A DNA stretch of 16,233 nucleotides from NCBI GenBank assembly GCA_964652755.1, contig CAZZBP010000051.1:1-16233 (forward strand), written 5' to 3'. The translations under genes and the position numbers were made by a program. The notes below the pieces were generated by a model. The model saw only the letters and a program-made list of their open reading frames with translations, had not been told where the DNA came from and made no database searches. The stretch's first letter is position 1. Every line of letters begins with the position of its first letter. This document shows, in pieces, positions 6,817-14,835 of the stretch. Origin of the DNA: UBA11795 sp964652755. GTDB taxonomy: Bacteria > Chloroflexota > Dehalococcoidia > Lucifugimonadales > UBA826.

Positions 6817-7923
6817 ATGCAATCAGGAAAATATCGTCTGAACAAGCCTGAGTCTCTGGATACGCCAGCAATGCTAACGTATGTGCACCTGGTTCATCAA
6901 AACATTGAAGAAGTGATCAGGATATGCGGTGGTGCGAGCAGGATAGTTCCTCATGCGAAAACTCATAAGTCTCATGACGTACTTCGAATGCAAGTTGCCA
7001 GAGGCTTGACCTCATTCAAGTGTGCAACCCTTAGGGAAGCAGAAATTGCTGCTGAGAACGGTGCAACCGAGATAGTTATGGCCTATCCCATGATTCATCC
7101 ACGTAAACTAGATCGATTAGCCAAACTGATGGCTACATATAGTGAAGTAAATATAAAAGCAATTGCCAGCACGCAACAACATCTTTCCAGTCTTTCCTCA
7201 ACGATGAGGGAGGCCAGACAATCAATAGGCGTATATATGGACTTAGACACCGGGATGCGTAGGACCGGAGTTCAGCCGGGTGATGAAGCATACGGGTTTT
7301 ACGATTCCATCGCATCTGCTGACTTTCTTGATCCTTTAGGAGTTCATGTGTTCGATGGAGAAACCCTTTACATTCCGAGTTTCAGTGAACGTGAGAATAT
7401 CGTGAAGGGTAATCTGTCCCGCCTCGAAAATATATGGGAACAGGCTGATAAAAGTGGTATCCCTGTAACCGATAACCTGGCTGGCGGGTCGTGGTCCTTT
7501 ATCCATTATGTAAAGGATTTAAGAATTCGTGTAACCCCTGGTACTTGGGTCTATTGGGACACCCGCAATTCTGAAATGAAGGAATTAAAATTTGAAATTG
7601 CTAGCCTTATCCTGGGACAGGTAATCGATAGAGATGACGAAATGGGGACAGTCACACTCGATATTGGGTCGAAAGCTTGCTCATCAGATCAGCCCCTGGA
7701 GCACAGGTTTCGTTTAATCGAATATCCTGGCACAGAAGTCGTTCAACAAAGTGAAGAACATGGTGTGGTGAAGCTCAGTGGCGAGAGCCTAGATGTAGGC
7801 CAGTTTGTTCTTGCGGCACCAGGCCACGCGTGCACATTGACGGTAAAGTTCCCCTTCACGAACGTCATAGATGAAAATGGAGATAGGGTGGGATCTTTCG
7901 AACACTCCGCTAGAGATCGGTAG
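6817..7923 (+). CDS. PLP-dependent D-threonine aldolase/D-serine dehydratase-fold enzyme
   Basis: This 368-residue fold-type III (alanine-racemase-like) enzyme probably acts on a D-amino or beta-hydroxy-D-amino acid. The barrel comes first, with the Schiff-base lysine K48 in RIVPHAKTHK; the C-terminal beta domain carries PGHAC, giving a His337-x-Cys339 metal site. From family knowledge, His-x-Cys is typical of the Zn-dependent D-serine or D-threo-3-hydroxyaspartate dehydratases, while D-threonine aldolases use His-x-Asp, so a dehydratase is somewhat more likely. TAGGAG (6805-6810) sits six bases before the ATG; an in-frame TTG directly precedes that ATG. It lies just downstream of the pseudogene zone and ends five bases from the convergent glutaredoxin gene. 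Confidence 0.85.
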   Translation: MQSGKYRLNKPESLDTPAMLTYVHLVHQNIEEVIRICGGASRIVPHAKTHKSHDVLRMQVARGLTSFKCATLREAEIAAENGATEIVMAYPMIHPRKLDRLAKLMATYSEVNIKAIASTQQHLSSLSSTMREARQSIGVYMDLDTGMRRTGVQPGDEAYGFYDSIASADFLDPLGVHVFDGETLYIPSFSERENIVKGNLSRLENIWEQADKSGIPVTDNLAGGSWSFIHYVKDLRIRVTPGTWVYWDTRNSEMKELKFEIASLILGQVIDRDDEMGTVTLDIGSKACSSDQPLEHRFRLIEYPGTEVVQQSEEHGVVKLSGESLDVGQFVLAAPGHACTLTVKFPFTNVIDENGDRVGSFEHSARDR

Positions 7924-7928
7924 GAGAA

Positions 7929-8168
7929 TTAGATGGAAAGCTTCTCCGATAACTCTTCATTAGTAGGCTCGACAAGAATTGATCCGTCCTCAAATACAAT
8001 TGTTGGTACGCGCACCTCTCCACCGTTCAGATCCATGATGTATTCTATGTATTGAGTTTCTTCGTCTACGTTGGTCCAGTCATAGATGATATTGTTCCCG
8101 TCCATGAATGACTTCGCTCTGACGCAGTCTCCGCACCAATCTGTTCCGTAGACCTTTATATTCACCAT
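7929..8168 (-). CDS. Glutaredoxin-family mini-redoxin (mycoredoxin-like)
   Basis: This 79-residue cytoplasmic thiol-disulfide oxidoreductase is a single thioredoxin-fold domain. The active site is WCGDC with Cys12 and Cys15; the cis-proline motif RVPT is at 53-56 and a DGSILVEPTNEEL tail follows, as in mycoredoxin/NrdH-like proteins. I chose the ATG at 8168 because it gives the normal family length and starts right before the first strand. An in-frame ATG at 8246 would add 26 residues that do not look conserved and has no ribosome site. A G-rich AAGGGGG lies about 14 bases before the chosen start, further than ideal. The gene converges on the PLP enzyme gene and diverges from the CoA-transferase gene. 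Confidence 0.85.
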   Translation of the reverse strand: MVNIKVYGTDWCGDCVRAKSFMDGNNIIYDWTNVDEETQYIEYIMDLNGGEVRVPTIVFEDGSILVEPTNEELSEKLSI

Positions 8169-8290
8169 TACTTTACTCGCTTCCCCCTTCAGATTGAAAG
8201 TGTACCGGCAGACATTAAAGATATCAGGTATATTCAGCTCACTCATAGTTGGACTACTGTATTTATTTAGTTCACGGGAGAGCCAAGCAC

Positions 8291-9442
8291 ATGTATAAGG
8301 CTTTGAATGGCATCAAGATTCTAGATTTGACTCAATATGAGGTAGGTACTTCATCTACTCAATTGCTAGCCTGGTTGGGAGCGGACGTTATAAAGGTGGA
8401 ACAACCCGGCAAAGGGGATCCTGGCAGGACTGTTATGTTTGGATCGCTTGAGAAGGACTCAGCTTACTTCCTAGGTTTTAAAGGGAATAAACGTAGCATT
8501 ACCCTTGATTTAAAAGACGAGCATTATCGGCATGTGTTCGTTGAACTGGTTAAGAATGCAGACGTAGTGGCAGAAAATTATGGTGCAGGTGTTCTCGAAA
8601 GACTTGGATATGATTTCAAAGCATTATCAGAAATCAATCCTAGGATAATATTTTCCAGAATAAAGGGTTTTGGGACATATGGACCCTACAGTAATTACAA
8701 GAGTTTCGACCCCGTGGCCCAGGCCGCGGGAGGGGCTATGGCTGGAACTGGGGAGCCTGATGGTCCGCCAATGAAACCTGGTCCGACTATAGGTGACAGT
8801 GGCACGGGACTTCATTCAGTCATCGGCATACTAGCGGCTCTCATCCAATGCCGGTCGACGGGTAGAGGTCAGGTAGTGGAGGTGGCGACGCAAGACGCGG
8901 TTGTTAGCCTGAGTAAAACCTCTATGTGCGGGTACTTGGAAACTGGTGAAAGCCCTCCCAGGCGCGGGAGCAAGGTAACCGGTAGAGCAGGTTCTGGAGT
9001 TTTCAAATGCTCCCCTGGCGGGCCCGATGATTACGTATATATTACTGCTCTGTCGACGCGTCGAAACATATGGGAAGGCATGATGAAAACTATTGACCGT
9101 GAGGACCTGGAAGAATCATCGCTTTTTGATGATCCTTCCTCCAATGCTGAAGAGATCAATGAGGTTATCCAGGAATGGGCATCTTGTGTAACCAAGCACG
9201 AGGCTATGGCGGCGTTGGGAGGTGCGGGAATACCATGTGGAGCTGTTCTGGATGCCGGCGACATATTTAACGATCATCACCTCAAAGAACGGGGGATGAT
9301 ATTGCCAATAAACCATCCGCAAAGAGGCGAACTTGAAGTTATAGGTTGTCCGATTAAGATGTCGGATTCCCCAGTAGAAATCAAGCCCGCTCCTTTGCTG
9401 GGAGAGAACAATACGGAAGTACTTTCAGAAGTGTTGGGCTAA
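8291..9442 (+). CDS. CaiB/BaiF-family class III CoA-transferase
   Basis: This 383-residue cytoplasmic enzyme moves CoA between acyl-CoAs and free carboxylic acids. Family features: the N-terminal GIKILDLTQ strand, WLGADVIKVEQPGKGDPGR, DLK near 73-75, NYGAGVLERLGYDF, and the catalytic aspartate D169 in IGDSGTGLHSV, which in this numbering coincides with Asp169 of formyl-CoA transferase. The C-terminal GIPCGAVLDAGD and PAPLLGENNTEVL are also typical. The ATG at 8291 has GGGAGAG eight bases upstream and is preferred over an in-frame TTG at 8249. Substrate unknown; annotated relatives range from formyl-CoA to carnitine and succinyl-CoA:acid transferases. A decayed paralogue of the same superfamily lies about 1.5 kb upstream. 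Confidence 0.92.
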   Translation: MYKALNGIKILDLTQYEVGTSSTQLLAWLGADVIKVEQPGKGDPGRTVMFGSLEKDSAYFLGFKGNKRSITLDLKDEHYRHVFVELVKNADVVAENYGAGVLERLGYDFKALSEINPRIIFSRIKGFGTYGPYSNYKSFDPVAQAAGGAMAGTGEPDGPPMKPGPTIGDSGTGLHSVIGILAALIQCRSTGRGQVVEVATQDAVVSLSKTSMCGYLETGESPPRRGSKVTGRAGSGVFKCSPGGPDDYVYITALSTRRNIWEGMMKTIDREDLEESSLFDDPSSNAEEINEVIQEWASCVTKHEAMAALGGAGIPCGAVLDAGDIFNDHHLKERGMILPINHPQRGELEVIGCPIKMSDSPVEIKPAPLLGENNTEVLSEVLG

Positions 9443-9451
9443 AGTAACAAA

Positions 9452-9472
9452 CAGATTGAGGCCTTGAATCTG
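9452..9472 (-). terminator. Possible terminator between convergent genes
   Basis: CAGATT (9452-9457) pairs with AATCTG (9467-9472) around a nine-base loop. Read on the minus strand, the stem is followed by TTTGTTACTTT, suiting termination of the carboxymuconolactone-decarboxylase-family gene that ends at 9502. The six-pair stem is weak. Confidence 0.3.
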
Positions 9473-9501
9473 AGAAATGATCAGATATAGACCGGGTAGC
9501 G

Positions 9502-9885
9502 TTAGGGAGAGATCTCACCCATTTCAGATAGCACGTTCCTTGCTACCCTCACCGCTGATACTGAGGAAGGAACACCCGCATAAACCGAGGCGTGGATCAA
9601 CAGGGCCATTATCTCTTCAGGGGTAACCCCATTATTTATGGCGCCCTTGATATGAAGGGCAATCTCGTGTTCTGCTCTGAGTGCGACGAGCACAGACAGG
9701 GTAATGATGCTCTTTGTTTTTCGGTCTAAAGGCCCGCGGGTCCATACTTTTCCCCACGCAGACTCTGTTATGAATTGTTGGAACGGACGATCAAAGTCTG
9801 TGGCGTTTTTCAACGAGCTCTCGACATATTCGGTGCCGAGCACCTCTTTTCTCGTATTAAGTCCGTTATCGAAGTCTTTTGTCAT
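9502..9885 (-). CDS. Carboxymuconolactone decarboxylase family protein (PcaC-like)
   Basis: This 127-residue all-helical cytoplasmic protein closely follows the 4-carboxymuconolactone decarboxylase pattern: AWGKVWTRGPLDRKTKSII (about 43-61), AEHEIALHIKGAINNGVTPEE (two His, at 73 and 78) and LLIHASVYAGVPSSVSA with His98. It lacks the CxxC of the AhpD peroxidase branch, so decarboxylation or a related lactone/ring-fission reaction is more likely. True PcaC acts in the protocatechuate branch of the beta-ketoadipate pathway, but no other pca gene is present, so the substrate is uncertain. A GAGGAG site precedes the ATG by about nine bases. Confidence 0.87.
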   Translation of the reverse strand: MTKDFDNGLNTRKEVLGTEYVESSLKNATDFDRPFQQFITESAWGKVWTRGPLDRKTKSIITLSVLVALRAEHEIALHIKGAINNGVTPEEIMALLIHASVYAGVPSSVSAVRVARNVLSEMGEISP

Positions 9886-10160
9886 CTCTGTAGCTCCTCT
9901 TATGAATTACGTTAGAAAGCTGATTTTTGTCATGCATGCAATTAGCGGCGCTTTTCAAGAACTGCAAGAATGAAGAAGAAACTTTCCCTAAGAAATGTTA
10001 GTGCCAAGGGTACCTGCGAGTTAATTGAACAGGAATGTAGTGTTCATCGTAATAGGCAAACGTATCCTGTCCTTGATGGGCACTCACAGAAAAACTGTGT
10101 TAGACGTTTTTCTCGTAAAAGATTCCTAAACCACATATTTTTGTGGAATATGCCGGTTCG
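9886..10160. other. 275-base intergenic region with short inverted repeats
   Basis: No convincing gene is present. Two small inverted repeats stand out: CACAG-AAAAA-CTGTG at about 10085-10099, and CCACA-TATTTT-TGTGG at about 10131-10146. The latter is close behind the GMC oxidoreductase stop on the minus strand and is followed there by TTTAGGAATCTTTT, so it may serve as a weak terminator for that operon. A plus-strand frame from 9970 runs antisense into the GMC gene and resembles no known protein. Confidence 0.4.
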
Positions 10161-11726
10161 TCAATTTCCGCTCTCAATCAAGTCACTAATTCTTTCAGCC
10201 ATAGTCATTACCGTGACATTGATGTTAGCCCTTACGCATTCGGGCATTATTGAAGCATCAACAATTCGTAGACGTCTGGTTCCCTTAACCAGACCTGACT
10301 GACCAACCACTGCCAGCGGGTCAGAAGCCGGGCCCATCTTGTTTGTACAAGAAATGTGATGGCCAGTTGTTACGTCCTTCATCATCCAGCTATTTAACGC
10401 CTCGTCAGATTCCAGGTCCGAGTCTAATGGGGTCAATCGCTTTTCTATAAGAGTGGACATGTCGGGATGATTCTCTAACCTGACCAGCATTCGTATACCA
10501 TCTCTGAATCTTCTCCGGTCCTCTTCCTCAGTAAGATAGTTGTAGTCAAGGTAGGGTTGATCTCGGTAATCCCCTGAATTGAGTCGTACTTCTCCTTTTC
10601 CTTTAGCGAGATTGATACAGAGGTTGGTTTGGATGCCGATTGGGGTAGTTCTCAAACCACCTCTTTCTGGCCTTTCGCTCGCAGCTGCCATCATGTACAC
10701 GATCATGTCATTTTCAAGTTCGGAGTCGGTTGCCGTATAACGAAGAGCGAGTTGTATCCGTGGCCCCAAGGCGTCTAGGTCTACTTCGGGCTTTGTTTTC
10801 CACGTTACGTATAACATCGGATGATCGGACAGATTTTGGCCGACTCCGGGAAGATCGACAATACTCTCAATACCTTGTTCGGAAAGATGATTTGCTGGAC
10901 CTATACCGCTCAACATGAGTAACTGTGGTGAGGCCACCGCGCCTGCACTTAGAATCACTTCGTCGGCTTCGATTATGAACGTCTCGCCTTCAGAAACCGC
11001 CTCCACACCAATTGCCCTTGGCAGGTCTTCACTTCTGTCAAAAAGTACCCGCTTTACTGAAATGCCGGATCTGATTGTCAGGTTCAATCGATGCCGAGAC
11101 ATGCCGAGATACCCTATAGCAGTTGACCATCTGATCCCGTTAGGATTGTTTAGCGGCAGGGGACCAACGCCAGTTGTACCGGGGGCGTTCGCATCCTCAC
11201 AAGACGGGAATCCTGCGTCGAGACAGGCCTGCTCGAAAGCCCTCGAGGCTGGAAGCCAAGTGTTTCTGGGGAACCTATGACATATTATTGGGCCCTCAGA
11301 CCCATGAAAGTCACCAGGATCGTCTTGATAGGTGGTGTCGGTCTCGACCTTGTTGAAATAAGGCACCATATTCTGGTAGTTCCATTCTTGATTACCCATC
11401 TCGGCCCAGCTGTCATAGTCTTCAGGTATCCCCCGAAGAAAAATTTGACCATTTATTGCACTGGATCCCCCTGTGACTTTCCCTCTGGGAACAAGTATTT
11501 CTGTTTTATCCGTTCCTCTTGCAGTGAATTGCCAGTTATGTTCGCTGGTGGTTATCTCGGTGCCACTTGCATACCCGTACTTGACCTCTTCCGGCAGGCT
11601 GTCCATGTCTGGGTAATCCGGTCCGGCCTCCAGCAGCAGCACCGATTTTGAAGGATCCTCTGTAAGTCGGGTAGCTAATATTGCTCCCGCAGAACCGGCG
11701 CCAACGATAACAGTGTCATATTTCAT
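10161..11726 (-). CDS. GMC-family FAD-dependent oxidoreductase (choline dehydrogenase-like)
   Basis: This 521-residue flavoenzyme oxidises an alcohol. The FAD-binding motif GAGSAG is at residues 9-14 right after the ATG, with LLEAGP at the end of the second strand. GKVTGGSSAINGQIFLRG is the first GMC signature, and GAVASPQLLMLSGIGP is the second. The catalytic region has GHHISCTNKMG (His456/His457) and the closing VDASIMPECVRANINVTVMTMAE. I use the ATG at 11726; an in-frame TTG nine bases earlier is possible. The gene starts 40 bases after the enolase-superfamily gene on the same strand, suggesting an operon in which an alcohol or polyol is oxidised and a resulting sugar acid dehydrated. Substrate unknown. 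Confidence 0.92.
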   Translation of the reverse strand: MKYDTVIVGAGSAGAILATRLTEDPSKSVLLLEAGPDYPDMDSLPEEVKYGYASGTEITTSEHNWQFTARGTDKTEILVPRGKVTGGSSAINGQIFLRGIPEDYDSWAEMGNQEWNYQNMVPYFNKVETDTTYQDDPGDFHGSEGPIICHRFPRNTWLPASRAFEQACLDAGFPSCEDANAPGTTGVGPLPLNNPNGIRWSTAIGYLGMSRHRLNLTIRSGISVKRVLFDRSEDLPRAIGVEAVSEGETFIIEADEVILSAGAVASPQLLMLSGIGPANHLSEQGIESIVDLPGVGQNLSDHPMLYVTWKTKPEVDLDALGPRIQLALRYTATDSELENDMIVYMMAAASERPERGGLRTTPIGIQTNLCINLAKGKGEVRLNSGDYRDQPYLDYNYLTEEEDRRRFRDGIRMLVRLENHPDMSTLIEKRLTPLDSDLESDEALNSWMMKDVTTGHHISCTNKMGPASDPLAVVGQSGLVKGTRRLRIVDASIMPECVRANINVTVMTMAERISDLIESGN

Positions 11727-11766
11727 ATCTTCCAATCCGCCTTTTACATCAGTTTGGCTTCATTGA

Positions 11767-12891
11767 TTATTCATCTAAGAAATTCTTCAACGCGTCAGGA
11801 TCAATCTCTAGCCCGTGTCCCGGCCTGTCAGGTAGGGAGATAGTTCCGTTCTTTGGAAGGACCGGTTCCTGATATAGCTTTGATATCTCTTCGGCGGGGC
11901 CGGTGAATTCTTCGGAGAATTCGTGAGGACGAACGGCGTTTGTTACAGTAGAGTAAAGATGAAGGCTTGCCATGGAATTTGCGCCCACACTTGGGCTGTG
12001 TGGCATCACGATCTTGTTGTGCACAACTGCCATCTCGTAAACTCGCATCATTTCAGAAAGACCGCCTACGTTTAAAACATCTGGCTGAAGGATGTCGGGA
12101 TTACCAAGTTGTATAAGGTCTCTGAAACGCCATGAAGATATCTCATTCTCACCTGTGGATACCGGGCAATCTAAAGAGTCAACAACCTGTTTTAGCCCGG
12201 GGAAGTCATATTGGGGTAGGGGTTCTTCGAAGTGAGCAATGCCCAAAGACTCAAATCTTCGGCCTTGTTCAATAGCAGTGGGTACAGAGTATCCGCAATT
12301 CGCATCAAAGCCTAATGTGCAATCTTCAGGTAGCCACTCTCTGCATTTTTTGAAGATGGCGAAGTCCTTTTTGGGATTAGCATCTTGCCGATAGTCCCGC
12401 CAGTCCATCCTAACCTTGAAGGCGCGATATCCTTTGTCATAGCCCTCCTGGACCTCTTCCAACATTTCCTCAGGTGACTTGCTCCATCCGTTGCCGCGGC
12501 TCCAGTAGAGAGGAATATCTGTGCGGCGTGCTCCTCCCAGAAGTTGGTATATGGGCATGTTTGTTGCCTTGCCAGTAATATCCCACAGAGCTACGTCGAT
12601 TGATCCTACGATCTGAGAAGGAAATCTAGTAGCCTGCTGGCCGTCTCCTAACGCCAAAAGTTCCCATATCTTTCTTGGTCTGCAGGGATCTGTGCCGATC
12701 AAAAGGGGTTTGATAAGTTCCTCTATATAGACACGAACAACTGTGAGGTTTCGACCAGCTTCTGCAATGCCTGTGACACCTTCATCAGTATGAACTTGCA
12801 ATAGCAGGCGGCCGGGTCTGCCTACGAAGCTCCTAGCGTTCTCACCTTGAGGAGCTTTTATTCTGTTTACTGTTATATCTGTTATTTTCAT
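11767..12891 (-). CDS. Mandelate racemase/muconate lactonizing enzyme-like (enolase superfamily) protein
   Basis: This 374-residue Mg-dependent enzyme has the standard capping domain (1-120) and barrel. Active-site positions visible: K159-x-R161 (KVR in place of KxK), D196 in DANCG, E222/E223 in EEP, E248 in TGEN, D271 in QPD and H298 in PHS. The intact acid triad plus the D-H dyad points to proton abstraction next to a carboxylate. K-x-R with DAN is seen in several acid-sugar dehydratases, so dehydration is more likely than racemisation or cycloisomerisation. AAAGGA is six to eight bases before the ATG. It is upstream of, and likely co-transcribed with, the GMC oxidoreductase. It differs clearly from the other enolase-superfamily protein at 936-2117. 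Confidence 0.88.
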   Translation of the reverse strand: MKITDITVNRIKAPQGENARSFVGRPGRLLLQVHTDEGVTGIAEAGRNLTVVRVYIEELIKPLLIGTDPCRPRKIWELLALGDGQQATRFPSQIVGSIDVALWDITGKATNMPIYQLLGGARRTDIPLYWSRGNGWSKSPEEMLEEVQEGYDKGYRAFKVRMDWRDYRQDANPKKDFAIFKKCREWLPEDCTLGFDANCGYSVPTAIEQGRRFESLGIAHFEEPLPQYDFPGLKQVVDSLDCPVSTGENEISSWRFRDLIQLGNPDILQPDVLNVGGLSEMMRVYEMAVVHNKIVMPHSPSVGANSMASLHLYSTVTNAVRPHEFSEEFTGPAEEISKLYQEPVLPKNGTISLPDRPGHGLEIDPDALKNFLDE

Positions 12892-13108
12892 ATTTAGTCC
12901 TTTAACTTTCCCCTACATGTGATTTTGATAGTTAGCAAGTTTCAACATCATTTGTTTGATCGAATAAGGTAGTGGTGTCTGCCGGCATATTCCAGTCCAA
13001 CGCGAATGAGATGTTTTTTGTGACATCGGTTCCTATTTAACAGGTGAACTCCTTTCCTGAGCATATTAGCAAACTTATCGAATACTGAGTCTAGGTGCAA
13101 TCCTGCTT
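12892..13108. promoter_or_regulatory. Divergent promoter region between enolase-superfamily gene and RNase D gene
   Basis: These 217 bases must contain the promoters of both divergent transcription units. I find no strong consensus -35/-10 pair and no operator-like palindrome. A TATACT at 13128-13133 lies inside the first codons of the assigned RNase D frame and could be a -10 box, which would imply a start further downstream for that gene. Confidence 0.3.
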
Positions 13109-14320
13109 TTGTTTGAGACCTATAAGTTATACTTCGCATCGTATAAATTAAATATTCAGCGAAAGATTCTTATCGTAGTTCACCAACCGGCAGAAATAAT
13201 CTCAACGTCTGAGCGACTCAAATCGCTTTCGGCGGAAGCCGCCACACAGCCTTGGATTGGAATAGACATCGAAGGTAACGGGTTCTTCCGATACCCCGAA
13301 CGGGTTTGTCTCATACAGATCTCCATAGGTCAGACGCCTTACCTCATTGACCCTTTGGATGTTGAGGATATGTCGCCGTTAGGGGATGTGCTCTCCGACG
13401 CTTCAGTGACTAAGATACTTCACTCGGGTGATTATGATATTCGCAGTCTTCACCGGGATTATGGATTCCAATTTGAGAATATATTTGACACAAGTATTGC
13501 TGGCGGATTCCTCGGCTCCAAGCGTCTGGGACTGGACGCTATTTTGAAAGAATTTTTGGACGTAGAGGTTAAGAAAGATAAAAAACTGCAACGTAGCGAT
13601 TGGACAGACAGACCGCTTTCCAAGGAGGCTTTGGCTTACGCGGCAGATGACGTTCGATATCTGGGTGAAGCCCGGCAAAAAATGCTAGCTAGCATGGAAG
13701 AGAAAGGGAGGTCCGCTTGGGCGGAAGAGGAGTGTGCACGTCTGTCTTCTGTTCGGTTTGAGCCGAGAGATGAGGAGACAGCTTTTCTCCGGGTAAAAGG
13801 GAGCAAGGATCTTGATGGTAGAAGCCTTGCAATACTCAGAAGCCTTTACGATTTTAGAGAAGATGAAGCCATAGGGAAGGATCGCCCTCCATTCAAGATA
13901 GTCTCGGATTCGGTACTCGTAGCCATAGCAAGAGAGCCTGATGATGAATATTCCAAAATAAAAGGAATTGGTTGGTGGGGGCGCTCGGAAATGCGTAAAC
14001 GATTGAATAAAGTCGTGGCTGAAGCTAAAAACGGTGAACCTGTACCTCGTCCCAGAAACGATACGCGGCGGGGTCCCCATCTCAGTCACCGTGAACGTGA
14101 AATGGCGAACCAGAGACTAAAGGACCTTAAACAATGGCGAAAAAGTCTTGGCCAAACATTGGAACTTGATCCAAGTTTGTTATGGCCCACGGCAAGTCTA
14201 TCGAGGCTTGCAAGATTTCCTGAAGCTCTCCAGGCGGAATTCGATGAGCCTGAGGTGCGAAAATGGCAGGTGAAAGAGTTTGCTGAAAGCCTTGCATGGT
14301 GTCTTAAAGAACTGTCATAG
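13109..14320 (+). CDS. rnd: Ribonuclease D-like 3'-5' exoribonuclease with HRDC region
   Basis: This 403-residue protein is a DEDDy exonuclease that trims 3' ends of tRNA precursors and other stable RNAs. Exo I is IDIEG with D53 and E55, Exo II is HSGDYDIRSL with D110, and Exo III is YAADD with Y177 and D181. An HRDC domain follows at about 220-290, with an FLRVKG start and DFREDEA helix, and a second helical region ends the protein, as in bacterial RNase D (E. coli about 375 residues). The start is doubtful: no ATG or GTG exists near the conserved N-terminus, the TTG at 13109 adds some 25 unconserved residues, and ATT or ATC codons near 13166-13174 after GAAAG are possible alternatives. TAG stop. 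Confidence 0.88.
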   Translation: MFETYKLYFASYKLNIQRKILIVVHQPAEIISTSERLKSLSAEAATQPWIGIDIEGNGFFRYPERVCLIQISIGQTPYLIDPLDVEDMSPLGDVLSDASVTKILHSGDYDIRSLHRDYGFQFENIFDTSIAGGFLGSKRLGLDAILKEFLDVEVKKDKKLQRSDWTDRPLSKEALAYAADDVRYLGEARQKMLASMEEKGRSAWAEEECARLSSVRFEPRDEETAFLRVKGSKDLDGRSLAILRSLYDFREDEAIGKDRPPFKIVSDSVLVAIAREPDDEYSKIKGIGWWGRSEMRKRLNKVVAEAKNGEPVPRPRNDTRRGPHLSHREREMANQRLKDLKQWRKSLGQTLELDPSLLWPTASLSRLARFPEALQAEFDEPEVRKWQVKEFAESLAWCLKELS

Positions 14321-14405
14321 AGGACGTCACTTCCAATTGACCCGCATATTCTGCTAGAGAATCGTAGGAGTATCTAAGGCGATCAGGGGATCAGGAGGTA
14401 TAGTT

Positions 14406-14777
14406 TTGGATATCTTTGGAGATGTTCCGATCATATGGTGGATTGCTTCAGCAGGAATCGTTTTGACAGTCCTGTTGGCAATAAATTCTTTGAGACTATT
14501 AGGAAAAATCGAACAGGAGAGAAGCCTAAGGAGAAGTCAGTCGACAAGATATGGTCAGATTTCTGAGCAATTTTTGCCGTTAGTAGAACAATACCCGTAC
14601 GACCCAAAGCACTTTCGATTTCTGGGTTCCCCGATCGATGGGGTTCAATTCGAAGAAGACAAGGTGGTGTTGGTTGAATTTAAGGCTGCCGGCAGTCGAC
14701 TTTCTGCGAGGCAACGTAAAGTCAGAGACCTGGTAAAGGAAGGGAAGATCGAGTTTCAAGAGATCAGGGTCAGTTAA
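14406..14777 (+). CDS. Membrane-anchored protein related to archaeal Holliday junction resolvase
   Basis: This 123-residue protein has an N-terminal membrane helix (about 8-32), a charged linker (35-50), and a compact nuclease-like domain. The domain shows YPYDPKHFRFLGSPIDGVQF (about 63-82), VLVEFK (E91, K93) and LSARQRKVRDLV. This fits the family of small proteins annotated as endonucleases distantly related to archaeal Holliday junction resolvases (COG4741/Endonuc_Holl type); the D78 and E-x-K pattern matches the PD-(D/E)xK fold. Nuclease activity is inferred, not shown, and the membrane anchor is puzzling for a DNA enzyme. The TTG start is supported by a perfect AGGAGG (14393-14398) seven bases upstream. 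It follows RNase D by 85 bases. Confidence 0.8.
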   Translation: MDIFGDVPIIWWIASAGIVLTVLLAINSLRLLGKIEQERSLRRSQSTRYGQISEQFLPLVEQYPYDPKHFRFLGSPIDGVQFEEDKVVLVEFKAAGSRLSARQRKVRDLVKEGKIEFQEIRVS

Positions 14778-14835
14778 GAATACGTCTCATAAATCTATCG
14801 ATTTAATCACTTGAGAGAGGAAATGTGCAACGTTT

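Noticed and set aside
9502..9885. AhpD-type alkylhydroperoxidase instead of carboxymuconolactone decarboxylase family
   Set aside because: No CxxC motif is present; the VWTR-LDRKTKS and HASVYAGVP motifs fit the PcaC branch.
9970..10302. 110-residue plus-strand frame starting MKKKLSLRN
   Set aside because: No family resemblance and no good ribosome site, and its last 140 bases are antisense to the conserved end of the GMC oxidoreductase gene.
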